A stretch of 64,000 nucleotides of DNA, taken from positions 568,001 to 632,000 of the forward strand of contig JAUIRK010000065.1 of assembly GCA_030549495.1 (NCBI GenBank), written 5' to 3'. The translations under genes and the position numbers were made by a program. Positions 12,720 through 23,620 of this stretch are shown piece by piece. The notes below the pieces were generated by a model that made no database searches, was not told the origin of the DNA, and saw nothing but the letters and a program-made list of their open reading frames with translations. This DNA is from Nectonema munidae. Its lineage: Eukaryota; Nematomorpha; Nectonematoida; Nectonematidae. Each line of letters starts with the position of its first letter. The stretch's first letter is position 1.

Positions 12720-13350
12720 CAAAATGAAGCAAAAAGAACATTTATTTTTCTAAAAGAGGCATTGGATTATGCTGTTCAAAGTAAGAATAAAACATCTATT
12801 TCTTTGTTGCCCTTCAAAGGATGGTTATATAAGCGATGAAGAAGGAGTAAATGAAAATTTATTTGAATTGCGAACTTGGATGAAAAAGTAATGAAGCTCT
12901 TAAAAAAATGTTACTCATGTTTAACCCTCTTTATTATTGGATGCGCATTCAGACATGATTTTCTTTGATATTTTACAAAATTTTTACTGCAGAATACGCT
13001 GAACAAATAGCTGATTTGAATCAACAGAACGAAATATGAAAAAGAACATTATTATTTTGTGGACATTATTATCTTTAGCACTTATTTTCCCCGCCAAATA
13101 AAGATTTACATTAGTCAACTCGATACTGCTTCAATTGCCATGAAAAGACCGAGGTATAGAGAGTTGAAAAATTCCCCATTTTTCAAATGATATGAAGTTG
13201 GATGCTAAAGACAAATAAGAAATAAGTAGAGCCTTATATCATTATCTGAATAAGCAGCTAATATAGTTGATGTTTTTTCAATTTTTTTTATCAATTGACA
13301 AGTCCATCATGGTTCAATAGTGTGTTCGACATAGTGGTAAGAAAAATTTT
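12720..13350 (+). pseudogene. piggyBac transposase N-terminal half (copy 3)
   Basis: Plus-strand remnant. An acidic start (YISDEEGVNENLFEL near 12830) is followed by decayed sequence. Near 13200-13320 a clear block reads LDAKDK, SRALYHYLNKQLI and LSIDKSIMVQ. These match the family's LDPxDKxxKVRPLYxxLNK and LSIDESMVPY blocks, the latter with the first catalytic aspartate. CVRHSGKK follows (family GRHSCKQF). The homology stops near 13350, where a GC-richer, TATA-containing stretch begins. Several stops and frame changes; not functional. Confidence 0.75.
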
Positions 13351-13454
13351 AAACATGATTTCTTCCTACACACTGCAATTCTCTCTAGAAATCTGTATAT
13401 ACACATACATACTTCACTTAACCCCGTTGACACTATCAAGACATCAGGGACAAC

Positions 13455-13520
13455 ACATGCACTATAAAAGGCTCTTATGCCACAGTCTCTCTGGTAACTC
13501 GCACCCACACCGCGTAGTTT
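13455..13520 (+). promoter_or_regulatory. possible core promoter with TATA box
   Basis: TATAAAAG at 13463-13470 is followed by GC-richer sequence (13490-13620) that stands out from the flanks. The placement resembles a TATA promoter and 5' leader. No convincing initiator lies 30 bp downstream and no recognisable gene follows on the plus strand: the 150-aa frame at 13295-13747 has no domain and begins inside the piggyBac remnant. Weak call. Confidence 0.25.
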
Positions 13521-14037
13521 CGTTGTTTTTCTCGGCACAGTTCGCTCCTTTCCGGAAAGCGAGCACAAAAAGAAGGCAAAAAACGCAAAAGGCGTGTACA
13601 CGAAGCGCCGTTTTTATTCTAATTTTTAATTGGAGGAAAAAAATGTTGTATCAAATTTACAATGAAATTTTGCCTTGGAACGCCCACGTTCCACTTGTGG
13701 AACATGGAAAATTAAGAGTTGCAGCGTTTTTGTATTTTGGGTTCTAAATTAGTCTTTATAAAATACATATCAACAAATTTAATTGCAAGTTAACATCTAT
13801 TTTAATCTTTGAAACTACTTAAAACGGAAAATACCATTTTTAAAATAAAGCCGTATTAAATGCAATATCATATTTAAAAAAGAATGTTTATGCGAAAAAA
13901 AATCAAAATTGATTAGAAAATAATAAAAATTTTGATTAACTTGAAAACCCAGCCTCTAAACCAAAATTACAAACTTGTAAGCTTTTATCACGTGCTTAAG
14001 TCCAAAGAAACTTAAAAAACATAATATTTAATGACTA

Positions 14038-14345
14038 GAATTAATATTTGATGACTAGAATTAATTTTAATTGACATTTTCTAAAAAGTAGCCATGATTA
14101 TTGACAAAATTAAATGTAAGTATTATGCTTTCAAAACTGTATATATCTATACATTTTCAAAGGATTTTCTAATATAGACATTAAGTTATACGATTAACTA
14201 GGGATAATGTCAAAATTCCGTTGAAAATGTAAATCTTGATTTCGATTGAGAGTTTTGATATGAGAGGATCATTCAACGAGCATGGAAACACGAAATTTGA
14301 ATGGATATGGTTCTACTTTTTTAGTAAAGGGAGAGGCGTAAAATG
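14038..14345 (+). repeat. dispersed repeat U, copy 1
   Basis: Begins near TTGACATTTTCTAAAAAGTA and runs through TCAAAACTGTATATAT to a G-rich end (AAAGGGAGAGGCGTAAAAT). The same order of words occurs at 23620-23990 (plus) and, inverted, at 25925-26290. The three copies are strongly diverged, so this is an old repeat family, probably the end of a non-autonomous DNA element. Confidence 0.7.
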
Positions 14346-14633
14346 AGTATTTATGACCACCCTAAAGAATTTTCTGTTTTTTTTGGGATGAACTTGAGAA
14401 ATCAAACTTCCAATTAAAATTAAAAATTTGTAGGATATAAAATATAAGAAAAATAAGAAAGTTATGATCACCAAAATTTATTAGCTGAAGGATATATGCA
14501 AAACTTGAAGAGTTTGTACAGGGAAGACTACCCCTGGTTTCTGTCATTCACATTGCTGAACGAGATAAACCATATGTTACGGTACTCTGTAGAGTTGACG
14601 AAGACACCCCTTCATAAGAATCAAGAGACGCGA

Positions 14634-14639
14634 TTTATT
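14634..14639 (-). terminator. candidate poly(A) signal AATAAA for the AKAP7-like gene
   Basis: AATAAA on the minus strand, about 140 bp past the stop codon of the ORF at 14778-15452. Position and sequence fit, but such hexamers are frequent in AT-rich DNA. Confidence 0.35.
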
Positions 14640-14777
14640 TGTATTTATATCTCAAAGAACGAAAGAAATGGAATTTGAATGTGCTAATATCATTTGCATT
14701 TGAAAGGAAAAGTTGTTAAAGAAATGAAGCGTAGATCATATTAAAGTGCTTCGATTGAAACTTAGAAAGCTGGATTA

Positions 14778-15452
14778 TTATTCATCCTCATTCACGGAAT
14801 ATATGCCTGCCACTTTTTTCTTTTTCTTTGCAAGGAGTATAACTTCCATAACAGGCTGTGTTCCATTTATAAGTTTTTCATTATCATCAAGGCTTTCCAG
14901 CAAATCGGATAATGAAGGGCGTGTACGCATTTCTTCTTTCAAAATCGCGATTGTTAAAGAAGGTAAATATTTGAAATCGTTTATGTATTCTTCTAGCTCT
15001 TCTATTTCAGCATAACTTTCAATAAGTTCTCGCAATTGTATCAATTCATTTTTGTTTTCATCGTTACTCTTGACTTCAGAATTGATCTTCCAGTTATCTT
15101 GTACCTTTATAGAACTGAAAGATAAAGGATTAAGATCGAAGTTCTCCAATGCTTTAGTAAGAAAATCGTGCATTTTCTCAATTGCTTCGTTATTATCCAA
15201 AGTAAACCACAAAATATCTACTTTCAATTCTGTTAAGGGCACCAGGGCATCTTGTATGCTTTCGTTGTTAGCAAGCAAAGCGTTTTGAATGTTTTTGACA
15301 GAATTTATAATTGTTGTATCTGTGATGCGAACGGTGAGAGTGTGCGTTGTTTTTCCACTTTCACTTCTCAAACAAAACACCAGTATAGAAAAAAGGATCA
15401 CCTTAAATAAAAAATACATATAACATCGAAGAACAATATGTTGGCGTGCCAT
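14778..15452 (-). CDS. AKAP7/LENG9-like 2H phosphoesterase-fold protein, degenerate
   Basis: An intact 224-aa ORF from ATG to stop in one exon, the longest uninterrupted non-repeat frame here. A hydrophobic N-terminus (FLFKVILFSILVFCL, residues about 14-28) looks like a signal peptide or anchor. From about residue 36 the layout follows the AKAP7_NLS / LENG9 domain of the 2H phosphoesterase superfamily: HTLTVRITD, an alpha segment, PLTELKVDILWFTL where the first HxT motif is expected, FKYLPSLTIAIL at the second HxT position, then NGTQPVMEV and a basic KKKKK before GIYSVNEDE (family GTEPV...KKKxxGYY). Both catalytic histidines appear replaced (by Asp and Ser), so catalysis is unlikely. AKAP7 itself is cytosolic, so a secreted form would be unusual. 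An upstream exon cannot be excluded. Family call is by pattern memory; that it is a real ORF is more certain than its name. Confidence 0.6.
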   Translation of the reverse strand: MARQHIVLRCYMYFLFKVILFSILVFCLRSESGKTTHTLTVRITDTTIINSVKNIQNALLANNESIQDALVPLTELKVDILWFTLDNNEAIEKMHDFLTKALENFDLNPLSFSSIKVQDNWKINSEVKSNDENKNELIQLRELIESYAEIEELEEYINDFKYLPSLTIAILKEEMRTRPSLSDLLESLDDNEKLINGTQPVMEVILLAKKKKKVAGIYSVNEDE

Positions 15453-17560
15453 ATGAAGTAGAATTAACTCTTAAGAGTAGAATCACTCTTTCTGCTGCCT
15501 CATTATTTAATCATGTATCAAGACAAATATTTTACACCGTCTGGGAGAGGAGTTGCCCTTTAGACCTCTCCCCCCCCCACTAAGCCAATTCTTTGGCGAA
15601 TTTTTGAAAATGTAATTCATCGAATTTTATGCAACACATTAGACAATTCTTATATTCATATATTTATTATGTTGGCTGGTAGTTTTTTACAAATCAATAA
15701 AATATACTAGCAAATATTATTAAAGTATTAACCAAGATATCCAATAAATAAGTACCTACGATATTTAATTAAGCTCACATGGTAATGTGTTTGTTTATTA
15801 GATAAAAGGTGAATGTCTAGGAAATATAAAAACTTAATTCAATTTAAATAAAAGAAATTTTCAATATGATCATTTTTGCTTATGGAAGATTATATTGAGA
15901 ACTAAAAAAAGTGAAAGGCGCCAAGCTAGACTGTTTGTCGTATTAGACAAGGAATAGCAATTCATACGATCTTAACGATCAGATGTGCAATGAACATCTC
16001 TTCTTTCATGAAATTATGCTACATCTGATTAAACCACGGATGCTCGCTAACTCTTTTTGATTAAGGCCTTTTTTTATTGTGAATGGAGGCAAAAAGGTAT
16101 GAAATGATAAATTAGTTTTGGCTTGTTTCAAGATAAATAAAGTTAATTTTAAGCAAATAAATTAATTACTAAAAACATATTTATAGGAATAACAATTATC
16201 AAGGAATAAAATGAAACGTAGTTTATTTTAAAAACAGATTTATATTAGAAATGATTCAATTAAACAGATCATGTTTACTTTTACCTGAATCGCAAAAGAT
16301 ATAAAAATACTTTATTAAAATACAACGTTGCATTTTCGGTGAAACTTTTGTAATTGTACAAGAATAAGTGCTTCCCGAGACACAACATCTTTTTTGCCAA
16401 ATCACAAATATTAGGAATCTCTTTTTAAATTGCTAATAAGCTAGGATACCAATATCACTCCAACTCTGATTTTGTTTTGAAACTATTTGTTCTATGTATT
16501 TCATGATGTATAAAAATTGAAAAAGAAATCGTAATTATGAATTAATAAAAATGAAATTATTGCTTAGAAATGTGAATGAAGAAGTGGGCCGTTTAAATTA
16601 AACACTATTCAAAGAACTTTTTGTAGGCGAAATATAGATGTGGAGTTAGAGTATTAAAAATAAGCGATGCGGCATATGAGGTGAAAATAGAGTCTTGTGA
16701 AGTAGTAACGTTCAACATGCTGGTGAAACTTTGTTTGCCTGTTTTAATGTTCCAATTATATAAGACAGCCTGTGAGATATGAAAGATGCAGGGTCATTCC
16801 ATGTAATTTATCCCTATAATTTATCATTGGGCCAAAAAAGTTGAATTGAGATAGTTTTTTAAAATGGATTTTGTTTTATAATAAGGTAAACTTTAGTTAT
16901 ATTTGGTTCAGACGAAAAAATCATTCTCAAGGATTTCTTTGGTTAATTGTGAGATTGTTATACTGAAGGCATTCACAAATCAACATAAATTTTTCACGAG
17001 CATAAGATTCCTGCATACAACATTGGGAAAAGATGATTGAAATGTGGTCAGCAAACCTTGTAGCACGCCAGAAAAGATACACTGTTATACAGATACACTT
17101 TGATAACGATCATTTAAATACGAAAAATCTAGAGATTAAAATTGAGAGGCACAATTATATTTTTCTTTAGAATGAAAATTGTGTTGTAAAATAATTGTCT
17201 ACGCTTTCAAAACGTTCAAATACTCACATCCAGTGCAAATCAAATGACCAAATTGCTCCCGCCCCTCCCTTGCGAACGTGGGTGGGGGAGGGGAGGAACG
17301 TGATAATCCAAGATCCTGAACACATCAATGGAACATCAGCGACAATAAGGAGTCACGTGAAATATTCCTGTTCGTTTAATGCAGATGTTTAACAACAATT
17401 TGTATGTCAACCTATTTCTTGACATTTGTAAAAAAATGCAAAAGTTCTCTTCGTCTGGCCTGCTTTTTTGTTAAATCGAAAAAAATCTTTTGTCTCAATT
17501 CCTCATATCAGGGTCTTCAAATTTCAAAAAAGAAAATTAAAAAAAAGTTTTTTCATAGAG
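15453..17560. other. no gene recognised
   Basis: AT-rich DNA. At 15546-15580 a short hairpin, GGGAGAGG ... CCTCTCCC, ends in a C run. CAGGGTCATTCCATG at about 16789 resembles a transposon terminal repeat, but no partner was found. Plus frames at 17195-17673 have no domain. Confidence 0.4.
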
Positions 17561-17569
17561 AAAACGCAT

Positions 17570-17585
17570 GGGACATATATGTCCC
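17570..17585. repeat. piggyBac-associated 16-bp palindrome
   Basis: GGGACATATATGTCCC, followed by TGTCGGCCCTAAA. The same palindrome stands at 19749-19764, and with one change at 20080-20095, where it lies just inside a piggyBac terminal repeat. It therefore probably belongs to the subterminal end of the piggyBac element carrying the 17.7-19.3 kb transposase. The flank here is in the same orientation as at 20080, not inverted, so a simple two-ended element is not demonstrated. Confidence 0.6.
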
Positions 17586-17689
17586 TGTCGGCCCTAAACA
17601 AAAAATAATTGAAAAACAACATTTATTAAAAAAGTATCAATTTTTCAAAAATCTTTTATTTTATTCTTTCTGATGATAAACTTTGAAAC

Positions 17690-19330
17690 AATTTCTTGTT
17701 CTGGTATTGCACAAAAAAATTCCACAACTTGAACACTTGTTGAATGTTCTATTGTCTTTTTTCTTTTACCATTCTTTACACACCTCTTCTAGAACTTGTT
17801 TCTATAAGATGTTCAGCTTGTTTAGTCGTTACCAATTCAGTTTTTTCGAAATAGACTGTTCTGTGCAGCTTCTTTTTCTGCAACTAAAGTTTGTGACCAT
17901 GGATTTCACAACTTCATCTCTGAATTCGAAACTGGATAGAATGGTTTTCGAGTTAGCTCCTCTAGACTCAGTGAACTTTTTTATATATGATATAAGAGTT
18001 ATTAAGAGCGATTTCAATCAATTCAAAAAAATTCTCAAATAGTATTTGTGCCTTGACTTTCTATCTAAAGAATAATATGAAATTCTTTGACCCATTATGT
18101 CTACCCGCCCATATATTTATTATATTCGGAAACTATCAGTGGCCTTGTCATTTCTTTGTTTTTGCATCCTTTCTTTTTTCTCTCAACGAATTTACTTGTT
18201 TTGGGTCGATAAAATTCGATAACATGTATACTGAGTTGTTGTCTTTCCATTTCACTACACCGATACCATTACTAACAAAAAAGTCAGATTCTCCTCTTTT
18301 CAGATCTTTATCTGAAATGAAAGTTTGGGGCATGTGCTTTCTGTTTCTTCTAGCTGTTCCACATGAATATATTTTATTTTTTTCAAGTGATAGAACAGTG
18401 AGGAGATGAAAAGAAGTTGTCCATATATATTTCAACACTACTGCCAATTAAGCTTTTCGTAAGAGTTTGAACTACTTGTTCACCTAAAAAACTGGAATCA
18501 TTTTCTTTATTTTTGCCAGTGTATAAATAAGATTGAAACAAATATCCAGTTTTGCTATCACATCTTGCCCATAGTTTGAAACCCCATTTTACAGGTTGTT
18601 CTTTATGTATTGCTTTAAATAATTGTGTCCTTTGAACTTTATCATGTGTTCATCTATAGATTGTTGCTTAGTTGGACTCATAGCTGAGGAAAAAGCGTTA
18701 TTAAAGTGAAGAAACAAAGGTGCTACTTTGAAAGATGGATCATAGTCAGAGCTATCTCTAGATAAACATTTAGAGTTATCGTTAAACTGTAAAATTGATC
18801 TTAAAAAATGAATCTATCACGGGGCATGGAGTTTGCAATAAATGACCCTTAAGGTCTCCGTTGTTGACCAGTAGTCTTTAATTTTCGGTAGCTTATGGTA
18901 TCCCATGCAAATATGAATACCTATCATGCAAACTATTTCTTCTTTTCAATGCATCAACTATCCCTTTTTGCTGCATGTATATTTCAGATTGATTTTTCAT
19001 ATATTCAATCAAAGAACCAAAATTACTGACTTCGCAAAAAACTTGAAAAGGATTCGGAAAGTTCTCCTCCCAATTTAAACTGGGTAAATTAATCTTACCC
19101 CATTCTTTAAAAGCAAAAGGATACATAGGCACGTCGATGTCTTTTTGCCAATCAAAAATAAAAGATGAAAAAGGAACTTTAGTTTCAAGGGTGAAACTAC
19201 AGTACAAAAACATTTGCCTGAGCATCAACTATTTGAATTTCTTCTATCCCATTCTCCAGATCATTTTCGATGAACTCTTGGTCTTCATAATCTAAATGAA
19301 GATCATTTTCGTCGTAACTCTCGGTTTCAC
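17690..19330 (-). pseudogene. piggyBac transposase, nearly full length but broken (copy 4)
   Basis: The best preserved piggyBac here, read on the minus strand from about 19330 down. An N-terminal segment (19228-18893) is followed by AMSPTKQQSIDEHMIKFK near 18650 (first catalytic Asp) and WGFKLWARCDSKTGYLFQSY. Then comes IYMDNFF near 18410 (second Asp). The 18447-18148 frame contains YSCGTARRNRKHMPQ, LKRGESDFFVSN and VVKWKDNNSVYMLSNF. GRVDIMGQRISYYS near 18100 holds the third Asp, and SRHKYYLRIF follows. The end, near 17690, is the zinc tail FNKCSSCGIFLCNTRTRNCF, then KVYHQKE. Frame changes and a few stops interrupt the gene, but all three catalytic positions and the zinc tail remain readable. 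It sits between copies of a 16-bp palindrome (see 17570 and 19749). Confidence 0.85.
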
Positions 19331-19732
19331 TTGTATCAGGCATCAAGATTCTTCAATATAGTCTTCTTTAGCAATAAAGTTTCTAACACGAGGCATAATA
19401 GCGAGATTGAAAAAAAATAAATGAGACAAATCACTTGTACAATATAAAGTGAATTTCAGATGAAAAACGGAAATAGAAAGACAAATAATGAGTCGATATA
19501 TGTTATATGAAAGGAGATCAATCATTTAAGTGTAAGTTTGCTCGTTAATATGTTGCATAATATATATAACAATTGGTGTGACATAAACACTATTACATGC
19601 GCATGCGAAAAGTAATGCTTACATATAAATGCCATTTAAAAATATATATGTATACGTCTTATATTATTAATAAGTTCTCTTTTTCAAATAAAAACGTTAA
19701 GAGAACGAGAAACTTTATGTTTTGTGAAAAAA

Positions 19733-20110
19733 ACCTTTTAGTCCGATAGGGACATATATGTCCCACAATATTTGAAAGGAATTTGCAAGATAACATCTCA
19801 TTTTTTTTTCTTCATGAACTGAATTACTCTTGTGAAGGTTTGTTCGTAACACATATTACAAACAGTTTTACAAAAAAAAATTGTTTTTGAACTTTTTTTC
19901 GGTTAACAAAGATTAACCAATAAAAATCGAAGTTTTGATTAAGGTTTTAATATATAAAACTTATGCTTTTTAAATAATACACAATAATTAAATGTTTAAA
20001 ACATCGTTATGAATAGAACAAACTGAAAAACCTAGTTTATAATTTGGTTTGTATGACATTATTTTTGAAACAAAAATTTGGGACATATATGTCCTATCGC
20101 CCTTAAAGGG
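19733..20110. mobile_element. piggyBac MITE, about 378 bp
   Basis: The left end reads CCTTTTAGTCCGATAGGG followed by ACATATATGTCCC. The right end reads GGGACATATATGTCCTATCG then CCCTTAAAGGG, directly followed by TTAA at 20111-20114, the piggyBac target. The ends form inverted repeats of about 30 bp with a few mismatches. There is no coding capacity. The left TTAA is degraded. Probably mobilised by the transposase family seen next door. Confidence 0.7.
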
Positions 20111-20114
20111 TTAA

Positions 20115-20714
20115 AAAATGTGGCAAAAAGCAATCAATCGATTATTGCTCTACACAACACAGAATAAAATAAGAATTAGTAATATTTACTAATAAACTTA
20201 GTATATTAAAAAAAATACAAATGTGCTTTGTTTAATCATCAAAATTACTGGTCCAATTAACACTAGAAGGACCAAAAAAAATTCACCATAAAGGTCCGAA
20301 TACGTCAATTGACGTATATATATATATATATCAAATATCAAAATTATCTGGAATTTCTTCAAATAAAAATTAAAAAAATAATGAAAAATTTATTAACAAA
20401 TATTAAATGCAAGTTTTGCATTTTTTACCTCATAAAAACAACATTTGGTGAAGAAACAAAAATATTTTTTATAAAAACTTCAGGTTCTTTGTTGTCGACA
20501 AAAACACGACGAGTTTGAAAAAAGTCAAAACAATTGGTTTAAAATGTACATTGCAAGTTGTTTAATTGTCAATAGAAGCACGAAATGCTGTCAACATTAA
20601 AAATAAGCTTTTGTAAGAGCGGAAACAATATTCGAAAAGAATTCAATATACATAAAACACTAAAATTTTCAAGTTTTCTATTTTTCGACAAAACCTCATT
20701 TTTATCAAAGAAAT
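20115..20714. other. no gene recognised
   Basis: Contains a 16-bp palindrome, TACGTCAATTGACGTA, near 20303-20318, leading into a (TA)n run. TTAACACTAGAAGGACC at about 20257 resembles another piggyBac-type end, but it has no partner. Confidence 0.4.
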
Positions 20715-20891
20715 GGGTCGTTTCGTTTAGACGGCCACATCAAGCAATCACCATTTCGTCTGGCTTTTATAGTTAATTGTATTAATTAATTAGAGTAATT
20801 AGAGTTATTAATATTAGAGCAAGCTGGACATAACTATAAAAGGCAGACGAAATGCTGATTACTTGATGTGGCCGTCTAAACGAAAAGACCC
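20715..20891. mobile_element. 177-bp MITE with 61-bp terminal inverted repeats
   Basis: The left arm 20715-20775 (GGGTCGTTTCGTTTAGACGG...) and right arm 20831-20891 are inverted copies differing at about five positions, separated by 55 bp. The 7-bp direct repeat AAGAAAT flanks both sides (20708-20714 and 20892-20898), as expected for a target-site duplication. A 7-8 bp duplication points to a hAT- or P-like group, though the GGGTC end is not a standard hAT end. The transcript would fold into a strong hairpin. Confidence 0.75.
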
Positions 20892-21161
20892 AAGAAATTA
20901 ACTTTCGTTTAACAATTAAATCAAGTTTTAACTGAGTGAGAAATTGTCTTCCAATGTGGTTTGTGAATCAATGCATAATTTTAAACAAATTTTTTTGTAT
21001 GGGCAAAGTTTGATAAGAAAACTCGTTCGGAGGCAAAATGAAAATGTAAGAGTTGAATTGAATTACTTTTGAATTGAGCATTTTTAGAGAGAGGGAAATA
21101 TTGGGAAGAGGAAAATTTTTCAGGCGAAAATGTCTCCTGGGGTGGCTTCCTGCCTTTTATA

Positions 21162-21451
21162 CCCAAGGGAAATGTTCAGCCTGAGATTATCTAGGCTAAA
21201 TGTAAACACGTATTTCACGAAAGTTAGTTTCAACGTTTCACGTTTAATCATTCTGGACTGAACACTCTGAAGGAAAGATAGGAAGAGGTCTGATTCAATT
21301 TGCACCATGAGAAGTAATATTTGTAAAGACAAGCCAGCCGCCACGTGGAAGAAACAAAGCAAACTAATGTACACATTTTCTTTCTAAAAGCGCATGCAAA
21401 GGAGTAAGGACGAAATTTGTGCACATCATCATGGCATCGTAATATTTCAAA
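21162..21451 (+). repeat. inverted repeat P, left arm
   Basis: About 290 bp that match the reverse complement of 25443-25732. The best part, ending AAATTTGTGCACATCATCAT then GGCATCGTAATATTTCAAA, is identical over almost 40 bp apart from two extra ATC triplets in the right arm. The rest looks about 70-75% similar by eye. The upstream part contains CCTTTTATACCC. These may be terminal repeats of a 4.5-kb element, or two diverged copies of another repeat in opposite orientation. Confidence 0.7.
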
Positions 21452-22395
21452 ACGATGCTCAATGTAACTTTTATTATAAAGACCTTAACTTCCAAAGTTT
21501 AAGTCGTAGAAGTAAATGGGAGGGCATAAAGCTCTACCTTAGATAGAATATTTTATCTCGAAATAAATCAACCACATCCCTTCAAAAATGCGTCAAATTC
21601 CCAAATTTTATGTTGAATAAAAAATAGAGCAATTACAAATTTGAAAATTTGTATTATTTTCGCCCTGGCAGAAAAATCAAAGTATACTCATTGATTACAA
21701 ATATTTCATTTAAAAAAAACAAATAATCTTTTATTGTGTTTTTTAAATTAAGTTACTTATACAAACTAATGATAATATTTTTTTATGATATTTTGACTGA
21801 ATCTTTGTTTTCTTAGAAGTATTAGAACTGTGAAGAAATATCTAAATCAAACTAACCTAAAATCTGTAATAAAAAACAAGCTTGATCATTGCAGTTCACT
21901 TTTATTTACAATATCTAAAAAGGATGAAAAAAAAACTTCAGATTTTTCAAAACCTTGTGGAAGAGTTATTTTAAATTTGGACAGATTTGAAAGCATATCA
22001 AATGGTTTACTGGAATTTTTCATCAGCCCACTTGAACACGATCGTGTTCACACTGAAATAACAGGGTGTTTTCTTCGAAATCGTTTAATCTTATAAATGT
22101 TTCGGGCCCTAAAATTCGAAATTTGAAATGTTTAGAAATCAGTGAAAAGAAAAAAAGAATGAATAATAACAGCAAGGATATAAAAAATTCATGTTTTAAA
22201 AAAAGGCAGATTTTTAACGCCATCTATCACTGTTTTTAAAATGATTGTAAAATGTTTTTTTTAATTTTTAATGCCACGTACACTAACGCTTATCTCGTCA
22301 GCGCTTCATATTAGTTAATTTTGCAGAGATATTTGCAGAATATGATTATAAACTATTTGTTTTCAGATGACTCTTTTGGAAGGGTTCCAGGTAAA
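21452..22395. other. no gene recognised between repeats
   Basis: An 88-aa open frame at 21830-22096 (plus) has no known domain. A perfect 16-bp palindrome, GAACACGATCGTGTTC, lies at about 22034-22049. TTAACGCCATCT occurs at 22214-22225. Confidence 0.4.
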
Positions 22396-22470
22396 TTCCA
22401 ACAAGGAACATTCCAACGCGTTAATTTTCACCACGGAATATTCCACCATGGTAAGTTCCATCACGGGGAA
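22396..22470 (+). repeat. five 15-bp tandem units
   Basis: Five exact-length units on the pattern TTCCACCACGGAATA, from 22396 to 22470. In the open plus frame (22321-22518) they encode the pentapeptides FQQGT, FQRVN, FHHGI, FHHGK and FHHGE. The unit junctions also create GAAnnTTC words (GGAACATTCC, GGAATATTCC) like heat-shock elements. No gene can be supported around it. Confidence 0.65.
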
Positions 22471-23211
22471 TATTGGAACTTAACGTTATTTAATTATTTG
22501 TCGTGTGTGTGTGTATAATCTATCATTCAAGCTAAACAACTAAGTCACGGTAATATCTCCAAGTTGGAATATACCATTTTTATAATGGTGCAATTTTACG
22601 ATACGTAAAAGATAAATGCAGGTACTATTTTTGCTTTTAATAATAAGAAAACCCAAGAAATGTAAATTTCTTTTAAATGTTTTTGAATGGAAATGTTTTT
22701 TTGAATCTTGATTATCAAAAAGACAAATTTTCGAATAAAGTTTTTCTCTTTTTTTAAACTATTTTTATTATCCTTGACAGTTTTTAATAAAGGAGATCCT
22801 TCACTTTTTTTTAAAAAACTGCCAGCAATTATTAAATATGTTTCAACTTTATCATCTTCGTTCATTTGTATATTGTTTGATTATACGTATAAAACTTTCT
22901 CAAAATGGCCAAACACGAAATTTATTTAAATTGACCAATTCAGCTTGTTTCGAGATATTGTTGGTATAAACGAACTGTCTTTCTCCTTCAAATAAAATGA
23001 TGCGCATCAAAATATGCCTCTACAGAGTCCTTGTTTTGTATTTAATTAATTTCATTAAAAAAAATCACCTCTTTTAATTCGGCATAAAATCCCGTTTTTA
23101 GTTCTATATCTTTTTCAGTTATATTTTCTTTTTATGCAATTTTGTTTTGCCTACTTATAATTCTATTTGTTCTGTGACAAAATTACGTATAACTATTTAA
23201 TCATGAAGTCC
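22471..23211. other. no gene recognised
   Basis: AT-rich; holds a short (GT)n at 22503-22513. The opposed frames at 22596-22929 are composition artefacts. Confidence 0.4.
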
Positions 23212-23620
23212 TTTATTTCAGTTGAAGTGTCATATGTCAATCATTTTTTGACAGGTATGACTAATTTTTATAAAAAATAAACACCACTGTTGGATTCAGC
23301 CTAATTGAAAATGGGTACATATGTGTAAAACATCTGCTTTGCAAATTTGATTCACGCTTACAAGTATTTTCAAATTCTAAATCCAAAAAGAATCTATAAT
23401 TGGCATTGTTGATTTTTTTATAAAAATGTGTGTATTTCATGTAAAATTTGAATGAATGTTTTCAGAGACAGATTTTAGAAGTAAACCGCAAGTTGTTACA
23501 CACTTATAGGTATTTTCAATTTCTAAATTACAAAAAAAGTCCAAAAATGAAATCAGTATGCCCGATTTGATATAAAAAATATATTTCATGTAAAATTTGA
23601 AGGTATATTTTATTAGATAT
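23212..23620 (+). repeat. single B and inverted A units (left side of repeat complex)
   Basis: At 23224-23335 there is one copy of unit B (GTGTCATATGTCAATCATTT ... ATGTGTAAAA) in the same orientation as the array at 28540-29440. From 23340 to 23620 there are about two units of repeat A, inverted relative to the array at 26300-27500: AAGTAAACCGCAAGTTG here, against AAATTTGCGGTTTACTTCT there. Confidence 0.65.

Noticed and set aside
13295-13747. 150-aa plus-strand gene
   Set aside because: Starts inside the piggyBac SIDES-type block in another frame, shows no domain and is overlapped by an opposite frame of similar length.
17683-18409. Plus-strand ORFs of about 119 and 118 aa
   Set aside because: They are antisense shadows of the minus-strand piggyBac transposase.
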